Assembly: GCA_011009095.1 (NCBI GenBank)
Contig: VTPC01091223.1
Coordinates: 92,606 to 156,605, forward strand
Direction: 5' to 3'
DNA: 64,000 nucleotides
DNA from: Ignelater luminosus
Taxonomy: Eukaryota > Arthropoda > Insecta > Coleoptera > Elateridae
The translations under genes and the position numbers were made by a program. Below are positions 11,840 through 24,142 of the stretch, one piece after another (position 1 is the first letter of the stretch; each line of letters opens with the position of its first letter). The notes below the pieces were generated by a model, which made no database searches, was not told where the DNA came from, and worked only from the letters and a program-made list of their open reading frames with translations.

Positions 11840-12920
11840 CTCCGATGCATTTATTATATCAACTTAGCAATATATAACAGATTTACCTGTATTGCAGAAT
11901 GAACGTTAGGGAAAAGAAGGTTCTATTCTTTAGTTGTCAATGGAGTCATTTTTGCCAGACTATTACTAATGTTATACAGACTTTGATTCAAGAATGAATT
12001 CCTCAGTATTACGGGTTTAACATAAAACTAAGAATAACGGATTGGGAGAAATGTCAAAGTTTAGCTTCTAGAACAGCTGAGGATCTACAACAAAATGCAT
12101 TCAAAGTGATTTGGGTTTTTGGAACTGAAGTTCTTGGAGTAAATCTCTTTTTCTGAATGGGCAGCATCTAAACAGCCTAATAGCAAAATGTACTACTAGT
12201 TAAAAATCAAAGTTTAAAATAAAAAAGAGAACTGAACAAAACTACAATGTGAGATTTAATGTTATATGGCATTTTCCTTACACCAGAAAAGTTTGTTTTC
12301 TTTGTAAGAGTGTTAAATGTTACTGCGTAGATTAAATTCTTAATAAAATATTTTTAATAGCCCACACGCAACTTTATAACTTGTCGAAGAAAATTTCCAA
12401 ATGCAAGTATTTTATCTTATTGTACCATAAAACACAGATCGTAATAACCACTAAATTTAGGTATTTCGATAGTGGGGAACTATACGGCTTTTATTATTGT
12501 CTTGAAATGCTGTCTTTGCAATTAACATTTCAGTTATCATTAACAAAAAACTTTCTAAGTTCACCTTAAATTGACTAGAATCTATTCAGTTACAAAAAGT
12601 TGTGTTATTATCAACGGTTGTATCAGAGCATTTTAAGTATTTGCAAATTCATCAATTCAGTTTGTTGGTTATCTTCATATAAGTAACAGTATCCGAGTTA
12701 TCCTGCAATATTATATTACAAATCCAGCGGGAGATTTAAAATTATCAGATTTAAGCACATATTTAACAAATGCGAAATTGTAGTGCACATAAATAAAAAT
12801 GCAAAACTCAAACACGATTTCTTTTCTCGAAACAATAACGCTTTGTTGTAACAAATTACGTAAATTTATTTACGATCGCCACTTAACAATTACACCATTA
12901 ATTATAATAAGGTTGCACCT
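11420..12920. other. AT-rich spacer downstream of Frizzled exon
   Basis: In corin-like gene terms this is the intron after the Frizzled exon. No LDLa, SRCR or protease exon could be recognised here on the minus strand. Confidence 0.4.
11779..11835. repeat. (GA)n microsatellite
   Basis: An almost pure AG dinucleotide run, interrupted once near 11788-11790 (AAAC), over about 57 bases. Confidence 0.95.
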
Positions 12921-12922
12921 AC

Positions 12923-13530
12923 CTGGTTTCGTTTTGCAGCTGCTATTTTCACCGAATTCTGGAAATCTACTGCAATCTAAAAGTCCTTTAAATTTAGACA
13001 ATAATCGACTTCCACATCCAGCCATAAAATCCCTACAAAAGCTTCTACACGGTAAGACAATTTCATCTTCGTGTACACCTTTTTTACAAGACGGTTGCAG
13101 AACTTGACACACAAATTCGTATGCGAGACGATAACATTCGGCATCGACTAATTCTCTAAATGAAATTACGTCCTCTTCTACTTCTTTTACATTTCTGTGT
13201 CCTAACATATTTGGATAAGTCGTTACGTTGTATTTTAAACTGGAGCAATAAGAGATCTCTAATGGAGCGCATCTTCTAGGTGGCGGAGGGGTTTGAGTGA
13301 TAGCTTGAGTAATTATCCTCGTTGTGGTTGACGTGCTTGTCGGTAATGGAATAACGTGACTTTCCTTTACCTCAAGTGTAGATGAATCTATTGTGAGATT
13401 ACGGAAAAATTGTGATTCATCCGTAGTAATTTCTCTTGAAAGAATTTCTTCTAAGTCTTTAGCTTCTACCTCGACATAAGTAGGATCAATATGAATATTA
13501 AAATGTACAACCAGATCCTTTCCTTCGGTT
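12923..13530 (-). CDS. Corin-like gene, exon with SEA end and Frizzled domain
   Basis: This is the third recognised coding exon of a minus-strand gene (with 13687-13900 and 41921-42107). The acceptor is TTTATTTCAG just before 13530 and the donor is CCAG|GTAGGT at 12923/12922. It supplies residues 134-336 of the joined protein. The first part (DLVVHFNIHID) completes an SEA domain. A Thr/Pro-rich linker follows (about 195-220), then a Frizzled cysteine-rich domain at about 221-332 with all ten cysteines in order (CAPLEISYC...AEC...EFVC...PSC...LPC, SFC, AGC, LDC, SSC). The membrane anchor followed by a Frizzled domain is the layout of corin (atrial natriuretic peptide-converting enzyme). An SEA domain in that place is seen in other type II membrane serine proteases. 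The protease domain itself is not in the window, so catalytic function is inferred. The exon ends in phase 1. Confidence 0.85.
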
Positions 13531-13686
13531 CTGAAATAAAACAAAGTATAATTTAGACTTTTTGAATGTAGGAAATTATAAGGTAAAATCATAATATCAT
13601 TGACTTTCTATTTCATTTTACTAGGACACAATAGAGATCAATATCGCGTTATATTAGAAATTAGATATCTTAAAAGTGATACGAAC

Positions 13687-13900
13687 CCGTCTAAAGCTAA
13701 AACTTCAGTTCCAGCAAAACCATGTGTTATTCGACTCCTTCTAAATAATAAGTTCAGTCTTTCTCTATAATCACGAGATGTCACTTTAAATCTTTCTGTG
13801 GACGGATCTGCTAAGTCTGGCGAAAATGTGTCACCTTCTGTTACTTTAAATGTTGCTCTATATACTTGTTCTTCTAATGGATCCATTGCAAAGAATGTGT
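13687..13900 (-). CDS. Corin-like gene, SEA-domain exon
   Basis: The exon has 214 bases; the acceptor is TTTTATTTACAG ending at 13901 and the donor is GTTCGT at 13686. It starts with two bases (AC) that complete a Tyr codon with the T left by the exon at 41921, and ends with GG, which joins the first A of the 13530 exon to give Gly. It encodes residues 63-134. The content fits the first half of an SEA domain: YRATFKVTEGDTFSPDLADP, then a run with RDYRERLNLLFRRS and GFAGTEVLALDG. The canonical GSVVV self-cleavage motif is not visible at the junction (G-TEGKDLVV). The intron to the next exon is only 156 bp. Confidence 0.8.
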
Positions 13901-14380
13901 CTGTAAATAAAAAGACTAATAAATTACACAATAATAAACAAAAAATATTATTTGCAAAAACCAATTCTTGGATTCAATCGTGCAGAACATGAATAAGGAA
14001 ATTATAATGAAAATGTCGAAAATGGAGTTTTTTACGCAACAACACACCCAATTAAATTAAATAGTTGCAATTTAATACTAAACTGTCACTTTTTACGACT
14101 TTCTAACTTCGATATACACAATACAAGATAATGCACAGGATGTTTGGAATTAAATAAAATATTCACTTATTAAAAGAACTAACTGTATAATTTGTATAAA
14201 ATTACAATTAAGAAGATAAAGAAAATTATACTTATTACTGTCGGTAATCCTTCATTTTGTTTTTATCTTGATTAATAAATTACAACAAACAGAAATTTTT
14301 ATCTCGCAAATTTCGATTTCAAGAGACAAATCTGTAGTTTCTGTAGTTCTGTAATTAAGAACAAACCGATCAATCAATTT
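13901..14380. other. Start of giant intron, no feature
   Basis: AT-rich intronic sequence of the corin-like gene with nothing recognisable. Confidence 0.5.
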
Positions 14381-14383
14381 GTT

Positions 14384-14540
14384 TTAGGATTATTTAGATG
14401 ATGCAAATTACGTAGTCAAATACAAAATGCTCGAATCCAGAAAATCTTGAATATAATTTTGGAACACAAGCTATAGCGACGTCTTGTTCTCTTAGATCGT
14501 TTTGAGTAAAAAGATTCAACTTTACTCAGAGATTGATTTT
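14384..14540. repeat. Dispersed repeat, copy 1
   Basis: Shares ordered blocks with 46409-46545 on the same strand, including TTACGTAGTCAAAT, GGA.CACAAGC, TCTTGTTCT/TCTGTTCT and CTCAGAGATTG. It is non-coding and unclassified. Confidence 0.6.
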
Positions 14541-14587
14541 TTAACCTTCACGCATCTTCTCCACTTTTCAAAAGTGGATTATATCTT

Positions 14588-14880
14588 GATCTCGATTATC
14601 TCGAAAACTATTCGAGATATCGAAACACCGATTATGCATTTGTAATGGGGAAAAAACTCTAAGTTGATTTCATATATAACATGTCCTGTAAAGTTACGTG
14701 AACATGGCAACAAACCAACAGACAGACTATGTCGAAAAATCGCCAATCTCGATCTCGATTATCTCGAAACCTATTCGAGATATCTAAATACCGATTATGT
14801 ATATGTAATCAGGAGAAACTTCTCAGTTGATTTCAAATATAACATGTCCTGTAAAATTCAGACCAACAGACAGATGGAAT
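14588..14880. repeat. Direct repeat dimer, period about 163 bp
   Basis: The first unit starts GATCTCGATTATCTCGAAA at 14588 and the second at 14751. Both run through TTCGAGATATC, ACCGATTATG, GTTGATTTCA and AACATGTCCTGTAAA to a CAACAGACAGA end. The units differ by scattered substitutions. Possibly a small satellite dimer or a serially duplicated element. Confidence 0.8.
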
Positions 14881-14884
14881 GTAC

Positions 14885-15520
14885 GAATTCAGATACGAAT
14901 TTTTTTTTAATTTCGTCGAAAATGCTTCAGTACCCACTAACCTCATCATCTAACAAAAAACCTATATTTGATAATAACAGTCTCCTAATCAAAGAATGAT
15001 GCTAATTCCTGAAAACATAGAAAAAGAATTGAATCAATCACAAACAAATTCAACATCAGATACACAGAGATCACCAAATATTAAGGCCACAGCTTTATAG
15101 TATCTACATAATGCTACAAATTATTACAAAGTAATGAGAGAAATAGACAAACAAACAACCCGTGACTACACTACACAATAGTCCAATACGAAGGCAACTT
15201 TCTTAAACTTTAACCCATTACAACTAATAGCTACGTAAGTTTAACACGCTTCTACGACAAAAGTAACTTTTGACAATACATAAAAAACACCTTTACTAGT
15301 TGTTATTAGAAACTTGCCTACCAACTATTAATGTCGATGACATTAAAAACGAACAATCAACCCTTAAGTGCATTATATTTTATTTTCTTCTTCTATTGTT
15401 AAGAAACCATACATAGTTTAGTGAAATTAATGAAAAAATTATTCAAAACAATTTCTTTCTAATAAAAAAGTATTGCTTGCCAAATACGTAGCTACATTTT
15501 GTGCAAAGGAATACAATTTA
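14885..15520. other. Unassigned intronic sequence
   Basis: AT-rich, with no recognisable coding or repeat structure. Confidence 0.4.
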
Positions 15521-15529
15521 TATGGAAAC

Positions 15530-16080
15530 TTTGAAAACAATCATCATTAGTGTTTAAACAAAGTCCAACTTCGCACTTTGAGCATTTGATTCTAGTGAAA
15601 CCTTTACATTGTGGATATCTACAGCGCATTTTGTCGCTTTGTGGAAAAGGCCAGTAACCAAAATTTGATCTCTCCGTACATCTTGTAGAAGAACATGTTG
15701 CGTTGGTCCTTTTTTCTCTTTAACTGGAATTCCGTTTCCAACGAGCTTGATTTACCATGCTTAGCAGAGCTATTAATTTTGCAAAGGCAATAGTCCACTT
15801 CTGTTCGAAAATCTACTTAATTAATTTCCAAAGACTTTTTTACACAATAACCAAGCATTAACCAAAGTTGAGTCAATCGAGTGGTAAAATAATTCTATGT
15901 ATCATTTTCAACACTATTTGAAATGATGCCAAGATCTTGTTTATTACCTGGTTGATTCTCAAAATTATTTTGGCCTGCGTTAATTTTAGAATTATAGGCA
16001 AATCCTGATACGCCAGCCAAGACAAACAATTTTAATCCGCATTTATGTGGTTTCTGGGGGATATATTACTTTATATAATG
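15530..16080 (-). pseudogene. piggyBac-like transposase remnant
   Basis: The minus strand encodes first (near 16060-15990) a segment KPHKCGLKLFVLAGVSGFAY, matching the conserved KPxKWGIKxFxLA core of piggyBac transposases, and later (near 15630-15540) the C-terminal cysteine-rich ribbon RCRYPQCKGF followed by KCSKCEVGLCL. Stops and frameshifts separate them. piggyBac enzymes cut and paste at TTAA; this fragment is inactive. Confidence 0.75.
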
Positions 16081-16204
16081 TCTGACCTTAGTTGACCATG
16101 TTGGCTCATCAACGGATAGAAATAGTTCGATAGGAATAGAATTATTGAGTTACAAAAGTGTAAACACTAGTTTTGAACTCGATGCCATTTAGCTGTACAA
16201 TATA

Positions 16205-16700
16205 TCAGACAATTATCACGAATTTAAAGAACACCACATCGGATACGATATGTAATTAACATGTGCGGACGATCTGGTGTTGCTAACATAGAGTAAGGGC
16301 AACCTAAAACTTCTGCTTTGCAAACTTAAAACACCATCTCAACAATACAACATGAGAATATCAGTAGAAAAAACACAAACGATGATCGTATCAGACGATT
16401 AACCAGATGTAAGCTGGTCATAGACAAGAAAACCATAAGCACAAAAATTTAAATATTTGGGAGCAGACATAAAAAGTAGCAGATATATAACAGACCACAT
16501 ATCACAAACCAATAAAGCATCAATGTCCTCAGGCTACCTCTAAAATATCGTTTGGCGTGACATACATGTATCGCTTATTTGTAGTAAAATTAAAAATGAT
16601 AAAACCTGCATTAGACCAAACGAGAGTCGTAACGACAAACCATAATGAGAACATCGAGAAACAGCTGGATCATCGCTGTCGCAGTTTTGGAACAGCGTCT
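16205..16700 (+). pseudogene. RTE/CR1-grade LINE fragment, copy 1
   Basis: The + strand encodes CADDLVLLT (the reverse transcriptase ADD box, near 16262), then MRISVEKTQTMI, KFKYLGADIKSSRYITDHIS, QTNKASMSSGYL and IVWRD. Stops replace some codons. The same family recurs at 30041-30520 and 49730-50130. The clade is not certain; the C-terminal YLGADI block is generic to RTE/CR1-like LINEs. Confidence 0.75.
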
Positions 16701-16988
16701 TTAGTAAACAAACCGCTGTTTTTCCAGTTGTCACTCGGCAGAAATAAGTTTTACTATTTTCGCCAGCGGGTACCCAGTGGTTGATGGGGTGTTTTGTTGA
16801 TCATAATAAAATCAAGGCGATTTATTGATTAACAAAGTTTGACAGTTTATATATACATTTTTTAAATTTTTATCGTTTTCTCGGGTTGCCTCCTTTACAA
16901 CCCGATTGTATCTGAATGTTACCGTTTAGCCAATACACCCGCTGCAATTCATTAGTAGCAAATCACTGTGCTAGTGCTGGGGCTGACT

Positions 16989-18964
16989 GAACGGTTTCCA
17001 TGACACTTCATCGACAACTATTTCATCGACAGATACTTCATCGCACGTGGACATTTCCTTGACAAGAAATTCATCGACACACACTTCATTGATACTTTAT
17101 TAATAGTAATGATATAATAGAACACAAGATAGGTGAAAAGCCAAGTCGGACTACTAACTTTAACTGGTTCCCAGCACTCCTTGGCTATATTATAATTGTG
17201 AATATGATTAAATATATAGGGGTACAATAATATTAACCGCAATTAATATTTCTGAATATCGAAATGGCAGGTAAGTCCCGAAGATACCAATCAAGACCAT
17301 TTTGACCATACCTTTCTATAATTCTGAGAATTCCATCAGAAGTAATACGGTATTTCTTCCGTCCAATGCAAACATCTCGTCCAGCAATGAATTGAGTGAT
17401 GTTAAGGTCTTCAATATTTTGTGACTTCTTTAACATCTCAATAAAACTACAAATGCTTGGATGGTGACAGCCTACAAGGGAAGAAAACTTCTTACACCAA
17501 CCTTCGATATAATTGTTCGCCTTCGGAAGACCAGCCAAGGTGCCTTAAAATTGGTTCCACATCTCAAGAGGAACCGATGGAGGCCTTCACCTATTTCCAC
17601 GAGAAGGGCGTCCGATCCAGTTATCTTCAAAATAGTCCATTAATGGGCGAAGAATTTGTTCGTACTGCTGGTAATACTGTGAATCCGCAAGGTCTTGGAA
17701 GGATTTAATGACATCTTGAAGAGAAGTAAATGCCAAAAACATTGAAAGCAAAATCACCAATATTAGTATATTTTTCAGTAGATCAGAAGATCCTTGAATC
17801 TGCCGCCAGATATTGACCAAAGTGAAAGAAACAACCACGAAGTTGAATTCCATCGAAAATTTCAGCAAATGCTCCATATAACGTTGATTCTAAATCTGTC
17901 ATCACTTTTGTAGACTTTAGATCAGATTTCAAGTTCTTTAGTTGCTCTAGAACTTGCTTTTAGGTGGTGTTGATCTTGTTTGGGAGAAGAATGTACATCA
18001 GAAGAATAACTGCATCAAACTTAATCGCATGAATTGTCTTTAGCTGCAGGAAAAGTGAAGGAGCTGTCTTGAAAAACCTATGATCAGAAAAAGACCAGAC
18101 TTCAAGATTTCTTTCCGTTGAAAAAAGGAGGGTTCGATTCAAGTCGCCTGCTCCACTTCCCAAAAGATGTTTTTGAATAATGAGCATCAATGATCAGTTT
18201 GCTAAGTGATATCCTTGTCCTCTTCCGAATTTGTTGCGCAGTCTTCGAAATTGCTGAAACTGATGTCAAAGCCGCTTAAACAGATTCCGAAATTCCTCCA
18301 GTAGCTTTGCCACTTATATGCTGCGGATTGTCATTTGTAGTCGATACCTTTTCTCTGACGATGGTCATGACTTAAGCCCGGAGGTTTTAGGTTTTTGCCT
18401 CCCATCAGTCTCGCACACGCGGCTATTGCAACGCATGCATTGCTTGTGATTCGGTCCGCGCGGCGGTATAACCTGCCTACATCGTTGGTGAGAGTTGATT
18501 TGAATTCCGACCGAAAACGTCCAGGCTATGGTCATGACCTTTGCTGCTCCAACTCTTCCTCCCCGTGGTAAATGGTTGTGCTTACTGTTTTCATGAACAA
18601 TGGCGCTATTTTTGATAACAGCTCGTCCTTGGCATGCTCGAGTGAAATATTCTTCATATTTTCAATATGTTCTATCTTCTCGAGTTCTTTCCTTGCATAA
18701 ATGAACCCGCTCTCCAAAAGTTACTGCTTGTTCTTGCTGCTGGTAACATATTCCAATGGCATTTTGATGATCACAAATCAGAAATTACAAAATTAAAAAT
18801 TGGCGTTTGTTGTTGTCACACTGAACACGTGTGAGAAACTGACGCCTCCTATGGCGCTCATCAGTACAAAATGCGGCGTAAAGCACCACCTGCTGTGAAG
18901 TATACTAGCTTCTGTCGATGAAATAGTTGTCGATGATGTGTCTGTCGATGAACTGATCCGTTAT
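16989..18964 (-). mobile_element. Mutator/Phantom-like DNA transposon
   Basis: The ends carry repeated TTCATCGACA units: + strand at 17007-17095, and inverted (TGTCGATGAA) at 18911-18955. The block with CATCGACAACTATTTCATC is shared by both ends. A 9-bp imperfect direct repeat, GGGCTGACT/GGGCTGAAC, flanks at 16980-16988 and 18965-18973, as expected for MULE insertion. Inside, the minus strand keeps transposase pieces in order: LLFSTERNLEV and LQLKTIHAIKFDAVILL (18190-17960), a YFEDNWIGRPSRGNR block (17877-17587), and the C-terminal NNYIEGWCKKFSSLVGCHHP block (17538-17233). Frames are broken by stops and shifts, so it is not autonomous now. Confidence 0.8.
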
Positions 18965-19520
18965 GGGCTGAACGTGTCCATTAATGTTACTGTATTGCAC
19001 CATTTACAATAGTATATTGTACAACCAAGAGATGATGTTTGCGGCACGACGCCGATAACGGAATACTTCAATCCTACAAATGCGATATGGGAATTCCACT
19101 CGAGTTGTACTTTCTCTGCGACTACTAAACAAAATAATCTAATATCGTTTTTAAAGATTAGATTTCTGAAGTTAGCATATTTTTGTTTTGTAACTAATGA
19201 AGTCGTGCCGATTTTTCGTCAATGCTTCCTCATTGGTCAATTTACATTTACAAGTATGTGATTATGAAATCATATCAGTATCTATTCAGTGTGTGGATAT
19301 GAAACATATTTATGCTGCTCTAGAATTGCCTAGTTTTCAATTTATTGAAACCTGAAAAAAGCAGGTGATTAATATGTAGAAGTAGAAAAAGTTCGCTTTG
19401 TATTTAAAAATTCATCAATGCCATGTATTGCCAGACTTATGTTAGAAAGGAACTGTATTTTAATGAACAACAGGCGTTTTCAATTTGATGTTGTGTACTC
19501 AATCGTACCGTATTTTCGCC
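18965..19520. other. Unassigned intronic sequence
   Basis: No recognisable coding or repeat content apart from a small CGCCGT/ACGGCG hairpin at 19513-19536, at the start of the next element. Confidence 0.35.
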
Positions 19521-19526
19521 GTATCA

Positions 19527-19828
19527 AAAAAAAACGGCGACAAAAGAATAGTGATTATCTCCAGAACCTTTCAAGATGAGTATAGCAACCCTTATATTAC
19601 TGAATTCGCCTTTAAAATCCCTATCGAGATATGGGGTCGTATAAAGGGTGTTCCATTTAAAAGAATTCAATATGGCGGTCGTATGAAAGAACAATTGAAG
19701 ATTTGTTATTAGTTATCTTCGCAAAACATGGCAAAATATATCTACTTTAAGCTCTCCAAATTTCATTTGTCTACCTCTTACCGTTTCTGCGGGGGTAGCG
19801 TGATTCCATACTTTTTAGCGACCCTGTA
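19527..19828. mobile_element. Half copy of palindromic mariner-type MITE
   Basis: This matches the right arm of the element at 29148-30040: shared segments include ATTATCTCCA, AATATGGCGG, TCGCAAAACATGG, CCGTTTCTGCGGGGG and the terminus CTTTTTAGCGACCCTGTA. The left arm is missing, so the copy is truncated. Confidence 0.75.
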
Positions 19829-19829
19829 T

Positions 19830-21030
19830 GTTTATACGTATAAGTACAGATCTAAACCGTTCTGTACAGTTTCCAGCGCCAAATGGAAAGCACCTAACAA
19901 TCAATGATGCTTTATTAAATGAACAACAAACTTTAATTCACTTTTTTTATGGATAACTCTGAATGTGGACGACGGGTTACAATCAGCTGTATTCTTGTTT
20001 TTGAATTTAAAAAGAGGATTCTATTTAAGTGTTGCTATTGCCACTATATTAAAGGAGATGTTGATTTAGTGCTAAAAGCATAAATAACTTATGTATTTTA
20101 ATAACACGTCAGGTAGTACTCATAATGATTTATTTAAAGAAAAGTATCAGTAATAGGAATTTCTTTTTATATTTTCTTGTCTTAGGTTTAATGATAAACT
20201 CTGTGGAATGGAAACATTTTTTATATTAAAATCTGATATTTAGGAGCATAAATGAAATAGGTAATTTTATGCATAAGATGTCAACTATTAATTAAATAAA
20301 TTAATTATCCGTTAACGAGTGTAGAGCCACAGCCGTCTGTGTTGCGTCACCATGAAAAAACAAAAGTCGTAACCCGAAGTAAAATTATTTAAAAATTATT
20401 ATAAGTTGATCCGCCTCGGTTCGTGTATTTCAAATGGTGCGTTTTAAAATTGTTAAAGTTTCGGAATTTTGTCTAAAGTGTGTTAATGAAATCTTTGATT
20501 GATCAAACTAAAAGTATATTGTTCAACCTTCCGCCACTTAGAAAATTTGATAGGTGCCCACAGGTATAAAAAGATTTAAAAGTTGCGTTGGTGATGCACA
20601 CATGTTCAGTTGTTCTTGCTTTAATGGACACTTATTTTGCTAAATTAATAATTTCTGGTATGAATTCTTGCTGTTTTATGCTCGATTTGGGAATTTTCTA
20701 TTAAAACTATCGTGGATTTTAGTTCATTTATAAAATTCTGATGCTTGTTCATATTATCCGGCATCACCCTTATTGTTGTAATAGTACTATAAACAGTTAG
20801 GAAAAAACGCATGATTCTGTTAGTGGTTAGGAAATTAACAATCTTTAGTTAGATTCTTGATAACATAACCAAAAGATATAATTATTTTTCTGAGTGTGGC
20901 AGTAAATAAAGTAATGAGAAATAGTAAAATGAGGTGAAATTTTGTTGCTACATAGCTCATATGTGTATAAAACATTTATAAGCTTTAATTTTTTTTAATG
21001 TTTAGTATAAATAACCTAAAAATTAACACT
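19830..21030. other. Unassigned intronic sequence
   Basis: AT-rich, with no supported gene or repeat. A GC-richer patch at 20320-20360 was not identified. Confidence 0.35.
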
Positions 21031-21033
21031 CAG

Positions 21034-22040
21034 CGGTTGAGTTGCTAGACCGTTTTCAAAACGTAAAGAACATGTACGTCATCATGCGCAGAAATGAATT
21101 TTTTGTTCGGACGAGTCTATTTTGGTTGGCAAGGTGAGTACGCTTGCGTTCCGGTTTGCATAGGCGTCGGGTGTTGAATTAGTATTTCTTTATAGCTGTA
21201 CATTTATATTCTATGTTATAATTTTTCATTGTTATTCTATACTATGAAATATTTAATTAGATATTAAACTGGGTAAAGTTTACTTAATAAATAATAATTT
21301 TAATACTAAAAGTCTAAACACATACAGTGATGTGATAACTGTAGTATATCCATCCTCACTTTTATTTATTTGAATACATACCTTCATTAAAACGTAATTA
21401 CTTAAGTTATCCTCGGCACAATAAAGAGAATTAATGCCTAATACATTGAAATAAAAAAAATTTTTGGTGTTACATGTATGTAAGAAGAAAATTTGTTTTT
21501 TTGATGGACGTGATATTACTTAACCTCGCTTACTGAAAATATTTATATTTGAGAAAACATAGTCAAAATTACGTAATCAGTAATTAAATTTACTTTTATG
21601 TTTGTTAACTCATTCAGATAAACGGTTTGAAATAGAATTAAACAATATCTTGATATAATTTTCTTTAATATTCATTTCTAAATCACTAAAATTATAACTT
21701 TTTTTATTAACATATACCCCAGAAGAAAAATAAATTTTTGTGCTACCACTGGAAAAAGTTTTACGCGCACAGTAGCGATGACGTACAGTCTGCGCATTAT
21801 TAAATGAGACTGGAACAGAAGCATTTTTCAAAATTGTTTCTTTGCATTTTTTTTAAAACATAAAACTATTTTATAAAAATCAATCATTGTCTAGTTACTA
21901 ATTTCATAGATATGTTGATTCATCTTTTAACTCGAAGATTCTGCAGATTTCTGCCAGGTATGCAGCAGCTCGAGTCTCATTTAATAATGCGCAGACTGTA
22001 CATACTCTTTACATTTTGAGACCGGTCTAACAATGCAGTC
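21034..22040. mobile_element. Candidate DNA element with compound inverted repeats
   Basis: The outer arms at 21034-21092 and 21985-22040 are inverted copies (TTGCTAGACCG...AAAGAACATGTACGTC against GACTGTACATACTCTTTAC...GGTCTAACAA, clearly similar but diverged). A third arm lies inside: 21783-21811 is a perfect 29-base inverted match to 21973-22001. A 74-residue minus-strand frame at 21610-21831 crosses one arm and shows no known domain. A non-autonomous transposon, possibly nested, is the simplest reading. Confidence 0.55.
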
Positions 22041-22044
22041 ACAG

Positions 22045-23850
22045 GACGTTTACGTCGCATAAGTGACTAAAATGGACCTATCTAGCAAATTACAGAATAG
22101 ACACCAATAGATAGTACAGTTTTTATAAGACTCATGATTTTTTTTGAAATGCATGGAAAAAATCTAAATAAATATTTACCGCCAGACTATGACGTCACTG
22201 TAACTAATCTCTACCTCCCAACATAGGATGTAGTTTTCTACTGTTTATTTGACACAATATAAAATAGGTTATTTCCATAATATTGTAAACATAACCTCTG
22301 CTGTTTCTTTGAGCTTTCTATATCTGGAGAATTTGTAACTTTTGATCCGTATTTGCTAATTAATTATAATCGTCAAAGATATTTCAAAAACGTTTAGCAC
22401 AATATTGTAATTAATAGTACAAACAGAGATTTTTTTAAAAATACTTGTAGCTAATATATTCGTGCTTCATATGTTTTTCTTAATTTGTAATAAACAGGTG
22501 CTTGATCCGATATCTGAACATATTTCGGAGACAGGGGTCATTTAGGAGTTATAGTGATGTCACTATAAAGAAAAATTAAAATTAAATTTACTTTTCACAT
22601 TAGGCAAACCGGAAATAAAAAATTATTTTAATTGATACGCGTATTCTGATTGATGCTTTCATACCCACTATAAAAAACCAAAAGTTTTGAAAAATTGGAA
22701 AGGTTGGGTAACATGCATCATTTGAATTTTGTATATTAATTTCACGATTTCAGAAAAAAATGTAATGTGGAAGGTTTTTTTTTATATCACTCTTGTAATA
22801 AGAAATGCAAATTCAACTTTAATGCCTTTATTCTCTCTTATAAAATAATGAAGAAACAAACTTAGATGCGACCTCAGGTGTGATTTTTCTAACCTCTATA
22901 TTGGACGTACAACTGCTTTTTGATTTTTGTGTTATTTGTGGGTGTTTCAGATTTTATTGTATTGTTCTTGCTTTCTTATCGTTCCAACACGTCCAGAAAT
23001 CAATCTAAAATAATTCTTATGATTGGCAGCGTCACCATCAATCACTGACCTTCCCTAGAGGGAAAATCCCAACTCTGATGTGATCTCTAAACTTTTATAA
23101 GCTGTATTAAACGTCGTACGTGCTTGTTTTTAAGTTTTCTGTTATTCTTGTTTTTTGTCATAGCACACTCAAAAGTTGAAGTAAAACTTCACGTGAACGA
23201 ACGAGAAACACTTTGTTTTGTGTCTTGACGACAATATAGTTTTTGTGTTTGGCAGCGCGATTATCGGTCATGATTTCTATATTTACCATTTTGTAAGTAC
23301 AGTTTAATTGGAGCGATAATCTGTGCAGGTTTCATTTTTATCTTTTTATACAGGATGTTAAAAATGCGTGTGGGACTAATAAAAATAAGTAAAAAAGCTT
23401 ATATGAACATGTGTTTAGAAATTCTCTCTAATAAAGAAATCAAAGACAAAACTACGCAAAATAGTAAACACCTAAGAGTAAAAGCATGCAGAAAATCTCA
23501 TCTCGATATCTCATCTTGTTCTTGAAATATTGAAAAACAAATTTTAAATAAAACTTTGACACTCCTATCTCGGAAATGGTGCGTTTCCGGACAAATGTTT
23601 ATTATGAGTTTTCTTACATATTTTCTTTATGTGTACTATACGCCCTTAGAATCTTCGATACTATTTTCTCTAACATTCTGTATACAGCTTCAATGTTACC
23701 GCGAATAGGTTTGAACATTATACGATCTCACCTTTGTGGAGTGAATTAAAATTCTTTAGCACGTCGTGATTTTGCCGCGTACATAAAGAGACAATGGTAA
23801 TTTTTTGGTGGAATTTTGTAGTTCTTCTAGAGACAAACGATAACCTTTCT
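22045..23850. other. Unassigned intronic sequence
   Basis: No recognised element; AT-rich, with scattered short stretches of higher GC. Confidence 0.35.
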
Positions 23851-23857
23851 GGAATAT

Positions 23858-23882
23858 ATGGAAAAGCCCATCATAGTTCACG
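23858..23882 (+). CDS. Candidate first coding exon (copy a)
   Basis: An ATG opens a nine-residue frame, MEKPIIVH plus one base of a Gly codon, and runs directly into a good splice donor, G|GTAAGT. The copy at 24143-24176 has the same plan. I infer a duplicated first coding exon of an unidentified gene. Very short first exons with an 'ME.PIV..G' start are typical of insect carboxylesterases, but no downstream esterase exon was found in the window, so this is speculation. Confidence 0.35.
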
Positions 23883-24142
23883 GTAAGTTAGTAAAATCTT
23901 GCTGTTTTGTATTTACAAATCTTACGAAAATTCATAACCTAAAAGCACAGAAATCACTTCATACATTGACAACTCATGTTTACTTAAAAAGTTGACCCAA
24001 CTAACAGACTTGTAACCTAAAAATATGTATTTAGAGACTTTTAGCAAAAATCTAAAGTATACTGTTACAAAGATACCATACCAAGGTTTACTCTGAATTC
24101 TATAATATTGAAATAGACTATATCTTTTTAGTTTTCCTGAAA

